Shown here piece by piece: positions 35,793 through 45,631 of a DNA stretch of 64,000 nucleotides. The stretch covers positions 1-64,000 of the forward strand of contig NZ_JANDHW010000014.1 in NCBI RefSeq assembly GCF_024330105.1, read 5' to 3'. This DNA is from Coprobacter tertius. GTDB taxonomy: Bacteria > Bacteroidota > Bacteroidia > Bacteroidales > Coprobacteraceae. Position 1 is the first letter of the stretch; each line of letters opens with the position of its first letter. The translations under genes and the position numbers were made by a program. Below the pieces are notes generated by a model. It saw nothing but the letters and a program-made list of their open reading frames with translations, made no database searches and was not told the DNA's origin.

Positions 35793-36812
35793 TCAGTTCT
35801 CTAAATCAATCAGATCATATTTACGGGTTCCGAGGCCTATCGCTTCCCCATGTTCGAGCATATGTATACCGTGACGGGATTCGATACGTTCAATAAGATG
35901 GCTACGACCTTCATCGGGAGAATTATAAACCATATCCACACAAGCCTGATCTAAAGCTACGGGATCGAGTGAGGCAAGTATACCGATATCGCCCATTTGG
36001 GGTTCTTCGGGATCAGAGTCGCAATCGCAATCGACAGATAAATTATTCATTACGTTTATATAAAGTATATTATCGCCGCAATAGTCGGCAACTGCTTTAG
36101 CCGCTTCAGCCATAGATTCGAGAAAATCGTCCTGTAAAGGATTTCCCCAGCTCGTGGTACTGGTGCCGGCCGAATGAATAAGCCGTTTACCATTGGCTGA
36201 AGCTATACCTATGGATATGTTTTTTACGGCGCCTCCGAAACCGCCCATAGCATGTCCTTTAAAATGCGACAATACGAGGGTAAAATCGTAATTAGCATAA
36301 TGCCTCCCGACAATGTCTTCGGTCAGATGCTTCCCGCCTTTCACCGGTAATCGTATTTCCCCTTCGGCATCCATGATATCTACATCGGCAATGGCAGTAA
36401 AACCATGATCTTTAGCGGCTTTTAAATGCGATTCTGTAGTAGAACGCTCGCCGCCGTATGCCGTATTGCATTCTATGATCGTACCGTTTACTTTATGTAC
36501 GAGATCCCCGATAAGTTCGGGTTTCAGATAATTATGACCACCCGGTTCTCCCGTACTGATTTTTACACCCACTTTCCCGGAAACCGGACGATCCAGAACC
36601 TCATAAAGACGTATCAGATCTTGCGGGGTTATATGCTTTGACATATAAACGGTAGCCGTTTTTCTCTTTTTAGCGAAGAGTTCTTCTTTCAAAAAACTAC
36701 TGATTCCCTCTCCTTTTACCGTCGGTATCAAACAAGAAACCGCCAAAGCGCCGCCGGTGACCGCCGCCGTTCTTATAAAATCACGGCGCGTTATTCTTTT
36801 CTCATCTTTCAT
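35793..36812 (-). CDS. DUF362 protein with Tat signal
   Basis: 339 residues. 'TRRDFIRTAAVTGGALAVSC' at the N-terminus is a twin-arginine signal with a possible lipobox cysteine, so the protein is exported folded. The rest matches DUF362: 'VGVKISTGEPGGHNYLKP', 'FKGHAMGGFGGAVKNISIG' and 'LASLDPVALDQACVDMV'. The C-terminal ferredoxin module seen in some relatives is missing. Function not established; a redox-cofactor-related role is inferred from Tat export. Confidence 0.82.
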   Translation of the reverse strand: MKDEKRITRRDFIRTAAVTGGALAVSCLIPTVKGEGISSFLKEELFAKKRKTATVYMSKHITPQDLIRLYEVLDRPVSGKVGVKISTGEPGGHNYLKPELIGDLVHKVNGTIIECNTAYGGERSTTESHLKAAKDHGFTAIADVDIMDAEGEIRLPVKGGKHLTEDIVGRHYANYDFTLVLSHFKGHAMGGFGGAVKNISIGIASANGKRLIHSAGTSTTSWGNPLQDDFLESMAEAAKAVADYCGDNILYINVMNNLSVDCDCDSDPEEPQMGDIGILASLDPVALDQACVDMVYNSPDEGRSHLIERIESRHGIHMLEHGEAIGLGTRKYDLIDLEN

Positions 36813-36839
36813 TATCGTCTTATTTGCATTAAGATGTTA

Positions 36840-36847
36840 CAAAAATA
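36840..36847 (-). promoter_or_regulatory. -7 element for the DUF362 gene
   Basis: Minus-strand TATTTTTG fits TAnnTTTG, 27 bases before the start. Confidence 0.5.
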
Positions 36848-37029
36848 CCGCTATTCAAAATATCTGTTTGTATATATATTACAGATATTCATACCCTGAT
36901 TACTGTATTTGAAAACAGTACATCGTAATCGAAAGGAATAGAACAAAAAGCCGCCCGGATAGGCGCACCGGAAGAAGAATAACCGATCCCGCCGAAATCA
37001 CGATCGGAATCTTTTACACGTAGGTGGTC

Positions 37030-37073
37030 GGAAAAATAAAAAGGACTTGCGAAATGTGGCTCGCAAGTCCTTT
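37030..37073 (-). terminator. Terminator of the LruC lipoprotein gene
   Basis: A perfect 13-bp stem (37040-37052 with 37061-37073), then a T-rich tail on the minus strand. Confidence 0.82.
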
Positions 37074-37087
37074 AGATATGATATATA

Positions 37088-38239
37088 TTACATATATACT
37101 TTGTCGTGATCGAGATTAAACGTCCACTCGTCTATACTCCCTAATTTGCCCTGTACCCAATCTTTAAACAAAGGATACGCTTCGTATATCGGGGTCATTT
37201 CTTTCGGATACTTGATATTATCGGGAAGAATAAGCGCCCATACCCAATTTTCGGCAGATACGTAACTACTGTATTTCTCGAGATCGGCATTTAATTTAGC
37301 GGTAGCCGGATGCCCTTTCACATGCACCTCTCTTCCGCGTTCTCCCAAAGTAACAAACAGATCGAGCATATTTCCATTCTCATCGGGAACAGGCAATACT
37401 TCGTTCAACCTCGAAAGTCCCGGGGTAAGTTCAAGCCGTACGGTAAAAGGTTCGGACACTAACGACGGAACAGTCGTAAATGTATTTATTATATCGAATT
37501 CGGTTTTAGATCCGATAAATTGCGAACGAAGATCATCGGTAAGAAATACGACATTTTCGGTTTCGTTACCGATCATTCCCGTACCTTTATTTATCTGTCC
37601 GCTTACCGACTTTATCAAGTTCTTTTTTACCTTATCCTGTATAAAATTAAGGGCAACACCTATTTTATCATATTTCGACCCACCCATAGCCAACGGAATC
37701 AAATTAAATTCAATGGCTCTTACATGGGGCGATTTACCGGAACCGCCGGTTTGGCCTAATTCATATTTTATCCGGAATTTAAAAACGATATCGTTCAGAT
37801 CGAGATCTCCGAGATAAGGAAATACGTCTTCTACCATCATCATACCCCAACCGGTAGAGGAAGGAAAATAATAAATAGATTTTACCGCATCTCCACGCAT
37901 GGCGGAACGGTTTCTGTCATATACAACCGGTGCTGTAACGGGACGCACGACAAATTTTCCGTTTGCATTTACATGAGTAAGCGTATAAGTACCTTCTGGA
38001 AGATTTTCAGCGATAAGAACTTCTTGCCCGTCATTCACTTCATAAACCGAAGCAGGGGTCGTAATTTCAACAGGCTTGCTTTTCATGGTTTTCCAATCGA
38101 AGTTCGCCGCTACCGGGAGTTTTTGTGCCGCTTCGGACGGTTCTTTCCCCTCTGGCTTATAATTGCCCATGTAATCGTTTGTACACGAAGTAATGACAAT
38201 TATCGATAATAGTAAAATAGTTAATTTTTTTTTCGACAT
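37088..38239 (-). CDS. LruC-domain lipoprotein
   Basis: 383 residues from the ATG at 38239, which gives the signal 'LLLSIIVITSC' with its lipobox; the longer ORF upstream adds only an unrelated hydrophobic stretch. A central 'FPYLGDLDLNDIVFKFRI' is the DxDxND calcium-binding-like signature of the LruC/DUF4842 domain. Members are surface proteins of Bacteroidetes and Leptospira of unknown role, often linked to adhesion. Promoter at 38287-38294. Confidence 0.82.
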   Translation of the reverse strand: MSKKKLTILLLSIIVITSCTNDYMGNYKPEGKEPSEAAQKLPVAANFDWKTMKSKPVEITTPASVYEVNDGQEVLIAENLPEGTYTLTHVNANGKFVVRPVTAPVVYDRNRSAMRGDAVKSIYYFPSSTGWGMMMVEDVFPYLGDLDLNDIVFKFRIKYELGQTGGSGKSPHVRAIEFNLIPLAMGGSKYDKIGVALNFIQDKVKKNLIKSVSGQINKGTGMIGNETENVVFLTDDLRSQFIGSKTEFDIINTFTTVPSLVSEPFTVRLELTPGLSRLNEVLPVPDENGNMLDLFVTLGERGREVHVKGHPATAKLNADLEKYSSYVSAENWVWALILPDNIKYPKEMTPIYEAYPLFKDWVQGKLGSIDEWTFNLDHDKVYM

Positions 38240-38286
38240 GACACAACTCTTTAAACACCTATAACTAATATGATTAAAACACAGTA

Positions 38287-38294
38287 CAAATATA
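38287..38294 (-). promoter_or_regulatory. -7 element for the LruC gene
   Basis: Minus-strand TATATTTG, exact, 48 bases before the ATG at 38239. Confidence 0.55.
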
Positions 38295-38421
38295 ATAAAT
38301 AATATAATATAATACATCTGATTGACCATTTATTTTCTATAAATACCGAAAATTTTGTTTTCAGTAGTCTCAAAAACTTTTCTGTATTCCAGTTGTTTTC
38401 CTAAAAAAACATTTACAGCTT

Positions 38422-39393
38422 ATGAAAAGAGAAGTCGCACTCGGAATCGATATCGGAGGTACTAATACAAAATTCGGCTTCATCGATCGAAACGGAGAAT
38501 TTCTTACCTCCGGTTCTATACTCACAGCACAACACGCCGATATACTCGATTTTCTGAAAGAGTTGTATATGGCGATCGAAAAAACATTCGATGAAATCAG
38601 AACCGACTATGTTTTGGTGGGAATCGGGATCGGAGCCCCCAATGGGAACTACTATAAGGGTACGATCGAATACGCCCCTAACCTTCCCTGGCCGGGAGTT
38701 ATACATTTTACCGATATGCTCAAAGAATATTATCCCCATCTGCCGGTTTATTTAACCAACGATGCAGATGCGGCGGCTATCGGTGAAATGATTTACGGTG
38801 GAGCCAAAGGGATGAAAGATTTTATTGTTATCACATTGGGCACAGGCCTGGGTAGCGGTATCGTATCGAACGGACATCTTATTTACGGACACGACGGATT
38901 TGCCGGAGAACTCGGCCATGTAATCGTCTCGCCAAACGGCAGGCAGTGCGGCTGCGGCCGTCAGGGATGTCTCGAGACCTATGTTTCGGCTACCGGAGTA
39001 AAAAGAACCGCTTATAAAATGATGTCGAAATATAATTATCCGAGCGACCTGAGAAATATCCCCTTTAACGAAATGACTGCTCAACTCGTATGGGAATCGG
39101 CGGTAAAAGGAGATATGATCGCTATAAATACCTTTAAATATACTGGAAAAATGCTCGGAGAAGCCTTGGCTAATGTCGTAGCTATTACCAGTCCCGAAGC
39201 TATATTTCTAATGGGGGGGCTCTCTAAAGCCGGAGATATACTTTTTGACCCTACCAAAGACCACATGGAAATAAACATGATGAAAGTTTTCAGTAATAAG
39301 GTGAAACTATTGCCTTCGAAACTCGTGAAAAACGCAGCCATATATGGCGCTTCGGCATTGGTATGGGACGAAATGAAAGAACGATCGTGGTAA
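38422..39393 (+). CDS. ROK-family sugar kinase (glucokinase-like)
   Basis: 323 residues. 'LGIDIGGTNTKFGFID' is the ATP phosphate loop, 'NDADAAAIGE' the sugar-binding and catalytic Asp region, 'LGTGLGSGIV' the second phosphate motif and 'ELGHV' plus 'QCGCGRQGCLETYVS' the ROK zinc site (three Cys and the His). Phosphorylates glucose or an amino sugar in the cytoplasm; with the GlcNAc-releasing enzymes of this window an N-acetyl-sugar substrate is possible but not shown. Confidence 0.92.
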   Translation: MKREVALGIDIGGTNTKFGFIDRNGEFLTSGSILTAQHADILDFLKELYMAIEKTFDEIRTDYVLVGIGIGAPNGNYYKGTIEYAPNLPWPGVIHFTDMLKEYYPHLPVYLTNDADAAAIGEMIYGGAKGMKDFIVITLGTGLGSGIVSNGHLIYGHDGFAGELGHVIVSPNGRQCGCGRQGCLETYVSATGVKRTAYKMMSKYNYPSDLRNIPFNEMTAQLVWESAVKGDMIAINTFKYTGKMLGEALANVVAITSPEAIFLMGGLSKAGDILFDPTKDHMEINMMKVFSNKVKLLPSKLVKNAAIYGASALVWDEMKERSW

Positions 39394-39482
39394 TTTTAGC
39401 ATAAACTAATACTGAATTCTTACGATAAAATATATTAAAATAGAATTAAAGAGAAGAAGATAGAAAAACAAAAGTTAACTTT

Positions 39483-40979
39483 ATGCCCTCAAGAAAAAGG
39501 AAAATGAAATTTAGGGGGTTATATTTATTATTTGTATTCTTATATTTATCATTTTTTACTTATGCCCAGTTTACCAAAGGGCTGAATTATTCTGTAGAAA
39601 CCGGTATAAACTTTAGTGGTGGTGAGTATACTCCGTTTTGGCTGGTTTCAAATAAACAAGGTCTTTCTTCGGTCATAAAAAACAATGGATATATCCGGGC
39701 CGGATTATTTCGTCAGTTCGAAAAAAACAAAGATTTTTCATATGCAATGGGTATCGATCTTGCCGGAGCCTATAATTTTACTTCCGCCTTTATTGTACAA
39801 CAAGCATATGTCGACCTGAAATATAAAGTACTCAACCTAAGCATCGGCAGTAAAGAACGAAATGGAGAATTAAAGAATCCGTTTCTGAGCACCGGTGGTC
39901 TTACCTTTTCCGGCAATGCCCGGCCAATCCCTCAAGTAAGACTCGAATTTCCAGATTATGTAGCATTTCCTTGGACCCATGAATGGTTTTTCATTAAAGG
40001 ACATGTCGCTTACGGCTTATTTACCGATGATAATTGGCAAAAAGATTTTACAGGTAACTCACACTATAAATATACTGAACACGTTTTATATCATTCTAAA
40101 GCACTTTATATAAAAATTGGAAATGAAAAAAAAGCCCCTTTAGTTTTCGAAGGTGGCCTTGAAATGGCGGCACAGTTCGGGGGAAAATCTTATACCTGGA
40201 ACAAAAATCGTTATCAGGTAACTAAAATGTATAGTGGGTTTACAGATTTTTTTAAAGTTTTTATCCCTGCCGGCGGAGGAAGTTCTGTACCAATGGGAGA
40301 ACAAACCAATATTCTCGGAAATCATTTGGGTAGTTGGAATTTTTCTCTTTCTTACAAATTCGACAACTGGAAAGTACGTGCCTATTACGAACACTTCTTT
40401 GAAGATCATTCGATGATGTTTTTTGAATATGCCTGGAAAGATTGTCTTACCGGAGTCGAAATCACATTTCCTAAAAATCGGGTTATAAATAATTTTGTTT
40501 ATGAATATCTTGGCTCGAGAGATCAAAGTGGCCCCATTTACCACGATGCGACCCCCATTATTCCCGATCAGGTAAGCGCCCTCGATAATTATTATAATCA
40601 TGGTATCTATACCGGATGGCAACACTGGGGCATGGGTATCGGAAACGCACTCCTGACCTCTCCTATATATAACAAAAACGGAAATATTTATTTTTCCAAT
40701 AACCGTATCAAAGCTCATCATATCGGCATTTGCGGAACACCTTTTTCCGGTATCGATTATCGCTTACTTGTTACCCGTTCACGCAACTGGGGAACGTATA
40801 GTATCCCTTTTAAAGAGATCAGGAAAAATACTTCATTTTTATTAGAATTGAGTTATTTACCACGCAACCTCACTTCATGGAAATTTACAGCCTCATTTGC
40901 TTTTGATCGGGGCGATCTTATGGGAAATAATACCGGAGGTATGATTACAATATGTAAAACCGGCCTGTTTACCAAATAA
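39483..40979 (+). CDS. Wzi-like capsule assembly outer membrane protein
   Basis: 498 residues; the start may be this ATG or the one at 39504, both giving a signal peptide that ends near 'TYA-QFT'. The chain is rich in alternating aromatic beta strands and carries 'GGEYTPFWLVSNKQGL' near the N-terminus, 'QAYVDLKYKVLNLSIGSKE' and 'DQSGPIYHD', as in Bacteroidetes Wzi-family (capsule assembly) barrels. It sits with its lipocalin-like neighbour 10 bases downstream. Confidence 0.72.
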   Translation: MPSRKRKMKFRGLYLLFVFLYLSFFTYAQFTKGLNYSVETGINFSGGEYTPFWLVSNKQGLSSVIKNNGYIRAGLFRQFEKNKDFSYAMGIDLAGAYNFTSAFIVQQAYVDLKYKVLNLSIGSKERNGELKNPFLSTGGLTFSGNARPIPQVRLEFPDYVAFPWTHEWFFIKGHVAYGLFTDDNWQKDFTGNSHYKYTEHVLYHSKALYIKIGNEKKAPLVFEGGLEMAAQFGGKSYTWNKNRYQVTKMYSGFTDFFKVFIPAGGGSSVPMGEQTNILGNHLGSWNFSLSYKFDNWKVRAYYEHFFEDHSMMFFEYAWKDCLTGVEITFPKNRVINNFVYEYLGSRDQSGPIYHDATPIIPDQVSALDNYYNHGIYTGWQHWGMGIGNALLTSPIYNKNGNIYFSNNRIKAHHIGICGTPFSGIDYRLLVTRSRNWGTYSIPFKEIRKNTSFLLELSYLPRNLTSWKFTASFAFDRGDLMGNNTGGMITICKTGLFTK

Positions 40980-40989
40980 TACTATCGAT

Positions 40990-41412
40990 ATGAAAAAAAT
41001 AATATTATTATTTGTTCTTCCTCTACTAACGACATCTTGTTATAAAGCTTTTGTAAACGGGAAGTTAGACGGTATGTGGCAATTAACCTCTATCGACACG
41101 CTGCATTACGATAATACGATAACAACCGACTACGAGATAAAGAACGAGCAAGTTTTCTATTCCGTACAAATACATTTATTAAGTTTGAGGGGTGGTAAAG
41201 GACCTTATATTTTGGGGAGATTCAAGCACGAAAAAGATTCTTTATTCCTTTACGATCTGCGACTCGGACAAGGAGAATCACCTTGTAAATTGCAAGATGT
41301 CAAAAATTTCGGATTAGATTGTCTCGAACCGCGATTCGGAATAAAGAAACTGACTCATAAAGAAATGATTCTTCGGTCAGATTCCCTTACTTTAAACTTT
41401 AGAAAATATTGA
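40990..41412 (+). CDS. Lipocalin-like small lipoprotein
   Basis: 140 residues. Signal with lipobox ('LLTTSC'), then 'GKLDGMWQLTSIDTL', the start of the lipocalin-like fold common in Bacteroidetes, and a chain of beta strands ending '..LRSDSLTLNFRKY'. Probably co-transcribed with the Wzi-like gene (10-base gap). Ligand unknown. Confidence 0.65.
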   Translation: MKKIILLFVLPLLTTSCYKAFVNGKLDGMWQLTSIDTLHYDNTITTDYEIKNEQVFYSVQIHLLSLRGGKGPYILGRFKHEKDSLFLYDLRLGQGESPCKLQDVKNFGLDCLEPRFGIKKLTHKEMILRSDSLTLNFRKY

Positions 41413-42098
41413 ATATTTCCCAATACTGGAATGTTATCTTTCTGAAAACGTAAATTATAATTTCAGAATAATCCTATATGAAAGAAAATAAATAAGGCGA
41501 TAATATTTTTTTTAACTGTTACGCAAGTATATCCCGTTTTGTCGATAAACTAAAAAGAACCGGTGAACAGAGAAAGAAGACGCTGTTTTATCCCTAGATC
41601 ATTCGATATCGTAATCATCTTCATAATTCTGTACAATCTCATTCCTTTTGATGATACAGATAAATATCTTTATACAATTTTCAGGAAATAATAGATATTT
41701 AACACTAAAATTAAAAAACTACCAAAAGAAGATGTACCTTTACTGCCGATTTTCGATATTTCGATATCGGAAAATCAAACATACATTTATAAACATCACA
41801 CTATTGCCGATTTTTAAAATTTTAGAAAAAAGCAACAGCTCAACAAAATAAGAGAACTTACTCACAATCTTTTGATCAAAAAAAATACAAAAGGAAAACA
41901 TACTGATTTTCTGAAACCGACTGTTCGCTTTAATTCCACTTACCCATACTGCGAGGGAAACCAATTTAATTTATCTAATAAATTTACACGTAAAAATAAA
42001 CATTTTACATGCCATAGATTATGCCGTAATATATTATATAATAAATAAAACATTCACACATAAACTAAATTATTTACATTTTTAACAATTAAAGAATT
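41413..42098. other. Long intergenic region before the fimbrillin gene
   Basis: 686 bases, AT-rich, with no credible coding frame. It holds a stem of 12/13 bases with one bulge at 41748-41776 (GATTTTCGATAT and ATATCGGAAAATC, TTCG loop) and a direct repeat TGCCGATTTT at 41744-41753 and 41805-41814. Likely the regulatory region of the fimbrillin gene. Confidence 0.45.
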
Positions 42099-43043
42099 AT
42101 GAAATTTAACTCTCTATTTGCCTTAGCTATTACAGCTACATTCGTAGCATGTAGTAATGACAACGATCCGAAACCTATTTCGTACGGAGAAATGAAATTA
42201 ACGAACAGTATTAAGGAGTTAGCTGTTATGCGTTCTACGGGAGACCTTACCACTATCCAAGACACCAAAATTCTCGCAAATCAGGCTGTAGGTATATTCA
42301 TTGATGAGATCGTGTCCGATGGACAAAACGTATCAACACCCTTGCAATACACCAACGAACAGCTAACGGCAGGTGCCGACGGCATGCTTACCCCGACAGG
42401 AGACGGTATTTATTTCCCGATAACGGGCAACAGTGTTAGCATTTATGCTTATCAACCTTATAATGCGGCTTGGAACGATAAAGAAACTGCTCAACAGTTT
42501 GCCGTACAATCGACACAAAATACCGAAGCGTCTATTGCAAACAGCGACCTTCTGTATGGGAATATTGCTTCTGTCAGCAATACCGGAAGTACCACTGATA
42601 TAAAATTCGGTCATAAACTCACTAAAATTATATATTCTTTCACTGCCGGAACCGGATTTAATGCAGATGATTTGAATAGTGCAACCATTACTATTAAAAA
42701 TACAAAATTAAAAACATCCGTAATTGTTAAGGGTGGAAACATGACCGATATAACAGCTGATAACGATGCTACAGATATTATCGTAAAAAGTGAAACCGAT
42801 ACTCATCTGACAGGTAGCGCCATTATCATTCCTCAAACGGTTGCTGCCGGTACACAATTTATGGAAGTCGCTTTAAAATCGGGTGGAAAACTTTATTTTA
42901 AACTCGATGCCGAAAAAGTTTTTGCAGGCGGTTATAAATACACTTATAATATAACGGTAAACCCTTCGGGGTTAACACTCTCCTCGTCTCAAGTAGACGG
43001 ATGGAACGATGGAGGTAGCGATAACGGTACCGCTGAAATGTAA
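42099..43043 (+). CDS. Fimbrillin-family lipoprotein (Mfa-like)
   Basis: 314 residues. Lipobox 'ATFVACSN'; then the two-domain beta-rich layout of Mfa-like/FimA-type fimbrillins, with 'GIYFPITGNSVSIYAYQPY', 'LLYGNIASVSNTGSTTDIKFGHKLTKIIY' (read as two short motifs, about residues 148-178) and the closing 'GWNDGG'. It would be lipidated, exported, cleaved and polymerised into a fimbria. No partner minor fimbrillin is nearby, so the unit is incomplete here. Confidence 0.78.
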   Translation: MKFNSLFALAITATFVACSNDNDPKPISYGEMKLTNSIKELAVMRSTGDLTTIQDTKILANQAVGIFIDEIVSDGQNVSTPLQYTNEQLTAGADGMLTPTGDGIYFPITGNSVSIYAYQPYNAAWNDKETAQQFAVQSTQNTEASIANSDLLYGNIASVSNTGSTTDIKFGHKLTKIIYSFTAGTGFNADDLNSATITIKNTKLKTSVIVKGGNMTDITADNDATDIIVKSETDTHLTGSAIIIPQTVAAGTQFMEVALKSGGKLYFKLDAEKVFAGGYKYTYNITVNPSGLTLSSSQVDGWNDGGSDNGTAEM

Positions 43044-43073
43044 AGAAACCCGATCTGATTTCGATCTTATAAA

Positions 43074-43110
43074 AAACAAAGTCCGGTGTTGTAAATACCG
43101 GACTTTGTTT
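43074..43110. terminator. Bidirectional terminator between fimbrillin and GH13 genes
   Basis: A perfect 14-bp stem (43074-43087 with 43097-43110) with A-rich left and T-rich right flanks, serving both converging genes. Confidence 0.85.
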
Positions 43111-43113
43111 TTA

Positions 43114-44790
43114 TTATATTTTCCAAATTGCCGCTTCGTAAGGGCGTAATCCGATTTCTTTCCCCTTGACATCCGGAGCCGTTTCATAATTAAACAGTTG
43201 AACTTCTGCATTGTTAAGATAAATATCCGCATAAAACGTTGCCGGAAGTTTTGAAAAATTAAGCGCAATAAGATACTTTTCATTTTCCGATATCCGGGTA
43301 TAGCCGAATACCCGTTCGTTTTTAGTATCTACCAGCCGAAAATCCCCGTATATTAAACATTTATGTGCTTTTCTGAATAAAACCATTTTTTTAAAATAAC
43401 TCAAAATAGAGTTCTTGTCTTTTTCTTCACTTTCTACATTTAGAGATAAATGATTCTTATTTATTTTCAGCCAAGGTTTTCCTGTCGTAAATCCGGCTTT
43501 CTCGGAAGCATCCCACTGAAAAGGAGTGCGGGCATTATCTCTGGCAATTTGTTTCTGCAACTCGAGATATTTCGCCGTATCGCCACCGGTAGATTTTATT
43601 CCGTAATAATGATTCCGAGTATCGATATCGTTATAATCTTCGATATGATCGAATTTAATATTACTCATGCCTATTTCGTCACCGGCATACCAATAAGGAG
43701 TTCCTCGCATCGTCAGTAAAAATGTCGTCAACATTTTAGAAGATAGAGCATGAAACTCGGGAGCATCGTTTCCAAATCGCGTTACCATCCGCGGTTGATC
43801 ATGATTTCCCAAATATATTGTCGGCCATCCCTCACCTACGGCTTTGTCGCATTCTGCAAACATTTTTTTTAAAGTAATAAGACTGTACTCTATCCCCGAT
43901 TCTGGAGAATCAGCCTTACATTCGTTCCTTATCTGCGAAGCTTCGAAAAGATACAACATATCCAACTCCTGTCGGGCAGGTTCGACAAAATTCCCTATAT
44001 CTTTTACTTTTACCGCAGAACCCTCGCCTACCGACATCACATCGTACAAACTTAAAACTTTCCGGTTCATTTCATGTAAGTGTCGGTGCAACGAAGGTCC
44101 TTTGGCATAATAATCGAAAATATCATGAAATTTCCGACGGTCGATAACCGGAAAAGTATTATCCTTCGAAATAAGCGAAATAGAGTCCATTCGAAAACCA
44201 TCGATCCCCTTGTCGAACCAAAATTTCATCATTGTATATATTTCTTCCCTCATATCGTCATTTTCCCAATTGAGATCGGGTTGCTTGCGAGAAAAATAAT
44301 GTAAATAGTACGAATCGGTCGTTTCATTATACATCCATGCATTCCCTTTTTCATCGAAATAGCTTTTTCGTTCGGGAGGAACCCCTCTTTCAGCCGGCCA
44401 CCAAAGATAATAATCGTAATAAGGATTTTCTCTCGACTTACGAGCCTCTTTAAACCAGTGATGCTCATCGCTGGTGTGGTTTACGACAAGGTCGAGCACA
44501 AGCTTCATCTCTCTTTCATGAATTTCCAGCAGCAATTCGTCGAAATCCGCCATCGTTCCGAAATCGGACATTATATCGAAATAATTACTAATATCGTAAC
44601 CGTTGTCGTCATTTGGCGATTCGAAAACAGGATTCAACCAAATGATATCTACGCCAAGACTTTTTATATAATCGAGCTTTTGTGTTATCCCTTTCAAATC
44701 ACCGATCCCGTCTCCGTTACTATCTTTAAAACTACGTGGATATACCTGATATACGATTGCTTCTTTCCACCAATTCTTATTTTTAACCAT
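43114..44790 (-). CDS. GH13 alpha-glucosidase (oligo-1,6-glucosidase type)
   Basis: 558 residues, no signal peptide, so cytoplasmic. The four GH13 regions are present: 'DLVVNHTS', 'GFRMDSISL' (nucleophile Asp), 'MSVGEGSAV' (acid/base Glu) and 'LGNHDQPR' (stabiliser Asp). 'VYPRSFKDSNGDGIGDLKG' and 'GTPYWYAGDEIGM' fit the oligo-1,6-glucosidase/sucrose isomerase group. It hydrolyses alpha-glucosidic ends of imported oligosaccharides. Confidence 0.93.
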   Translation of the reverse strand: MVKNKNWWKEAIVYQVYPRSFKDSNGDGIGDLKGITQKLDYIKSLGVDIIWLNPVFESPNDDNGYDISNYFDIMSDFGTMADFDELLLEIHEREMKLVLDLVVNHTSDEHHWFKEARKSRENPYYDYYLWWPAERGVPPERKSYFDEKGNAWMYNETTDSYYLHYFSRKQPDLNWENDDMREEIYTMMKFWFDKGIDGFRMDSISLISKDNTFPVIDRRKFHDIFDYYAKGPSLHRHLHEMNRKVLSLYDVMSVGEGSAVKVKDIGNFVEPARQELDMLYLFEASQIRNECKADSPESGIEYSLITLKKMFAECDKAVGEGWPTIYLGNHDQPRMVTRFGNDAPEFHALSSKMLTTFLLTMRGTPYWYAGDEIGMSNIKFDHIEDYNDIDTRNHYYGIKSTGGDTAKYLELQKQIARDNARTPFQWDASEKAGFTTGKPWLKINKNHLSLNVESEEKDKNSILSYFKKMVLFRKAHKCLIYGDFRLVDTKNERVFGYTRISENEKYLIALNFSKLPATFYADIYLNNAEVQLFNYETAPDVKGKEIGLRPYEAAIWKI

Positions 44791-44843
44791 AAATCTTTAT
44801 ATAAAATTCTAAAGATAGTAACAATACGGGAAAATTTTAGTTT

Positions 44844-44885
44844 ACAATAAAAAAGTCCCGTCCGGACTTTTCGTTCAGACGGGAC
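44844..44885 (-). terminator. Terminator left behind a decayed T9SS substrate gene
   Basis: GTCCCGTC and GACGGGAC arms (44855-44885) with a partly paired interior, then a T-rich tail on the minus strand. It follows the remnant at 44912. Confidence 0.7.
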
Positions 44886-44911
44886 CTGTATAACCTGTAA
44901 AATACAGTTTT

Positions 44912-45060
44912 TTATTTTTTAATGACTTTCACTACCTTCAACGGCTTACCGTTTTCTTTAACCGAAACAAGAGAAGTACCTTTAGGATCCATTTATCCGT
45001 ACAAATTCATTATCCGATACAGTCAGTATTTTATTAGGAACCAAATGTCAAGCGAGATTT
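44912..45060 (-). pseudogene. 3' remnant of a T9SS-exported protein gene
   Basis: On the minus strand a frame 'KILTVSDNEFVRI' is followed, after a one-base shift near 44993, by 'TSLVSVKENGKPLKVVKVIKK' and TAA at 44912-44914. Together this is the shape of a type IX sorting domain end, but stops close the frame on both sides and no upstream coding part remains. The terminator behind it is intact, so decay is probably recent. Confidence 0.55.
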
Positions 45061-45088
45061 ATGACCTCAATCTGATCTATATTAAATA

Positions 45089-45520
45089 TCACTTAAATTC
45101 AGACTTAGAAGTTCTTCTCCATTGCCTCAAAAATAAAAAACCGGTGATAATAAGAGCCAATGACAAACCGGTATAAAATACCGAAATGAATGAATTAGGC
45201 ATTAACTGATATTTACGCACAATTATCCCGAAAGTAATCATGGCAATCATAATAATCCAACCTTTAGCATCGAAAAATGAAAAAGGACAATTTAAATCTT
45301 TCTTTTTCGATATGCGCAACGTATGTTTATAAAAGAGACGCTTAAATACAAAGTTAAAGAACAATACAAAAATGATAATGGCCTCACAAAATTTAAATAA
45401 CCAATATTCACCATCGGTCGTCCACGTAATAATACCGATACGCAAGATATTGGCTCCTGCTATGATCCAGATAAGACCAGCTATGAGTAATAAAGTATGT
45501 CGGTTTACCCCGTATTTCAT
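45089..45520 (-). CDS. Small four-helix inner membrane protein, unknown
   Basis: 143 residues with four hydrophobic segments (about 8-28, 42-60, 86-104, 112-132) and short charged loops. No family that I recognise. Own promoter at 45546-45553, single gene. Confidence 0.65.
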   Translation of the reverse strand: MKYGVNRHTLLLIAGLIWIIAGANILRIGIITWTTDGEYWLFKFCEAIIIFVLFFNFVFKRLFYKHTLRISKKKDLNCPFSFFDAKGWIIMIAMITFGIIVRKYQLMPNSFISVFYTGLSLALIITGFLFLRQWRRTSKSEFK

Positions 45521-45545
45521 TAATTAATTATATATAGATCTTTTT

Positions 45546-45553
45546 CAAAGATA
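45546..45553 (-). promoter_or_regulatory. -7 element for the small membrane protein gene
   Basis: Minus-strand TATCTTTG, exact, 26 bases before the start. Its spot overlaps the T-rich tail region of the hsp20 operon terminator. Confidence 0.55.
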
Positions 45554-45564
45554 GGGATATTTGG

Positions 45565-45614
45565 TATTTAAACAAAAATACCGCGGAAATATTTTAGAAA
45601 GACATTTCCGCGGT
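45565..45614 (-). terminator. Terminator of the hsp20 operon
   Basis: A perfect 11-bp stem (45580-45590 with 45604-45614), then TATTTTTG on the minus strand. Confidence 0.8.
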
Positions 45615-45631
45615 GATCTATCAAATATCAT

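Noticed and set aside
41748-41776. Terminator of the lipocalin-like gene
   Set aside because: The stem lies more than 330 bases downstream and has no T-run.
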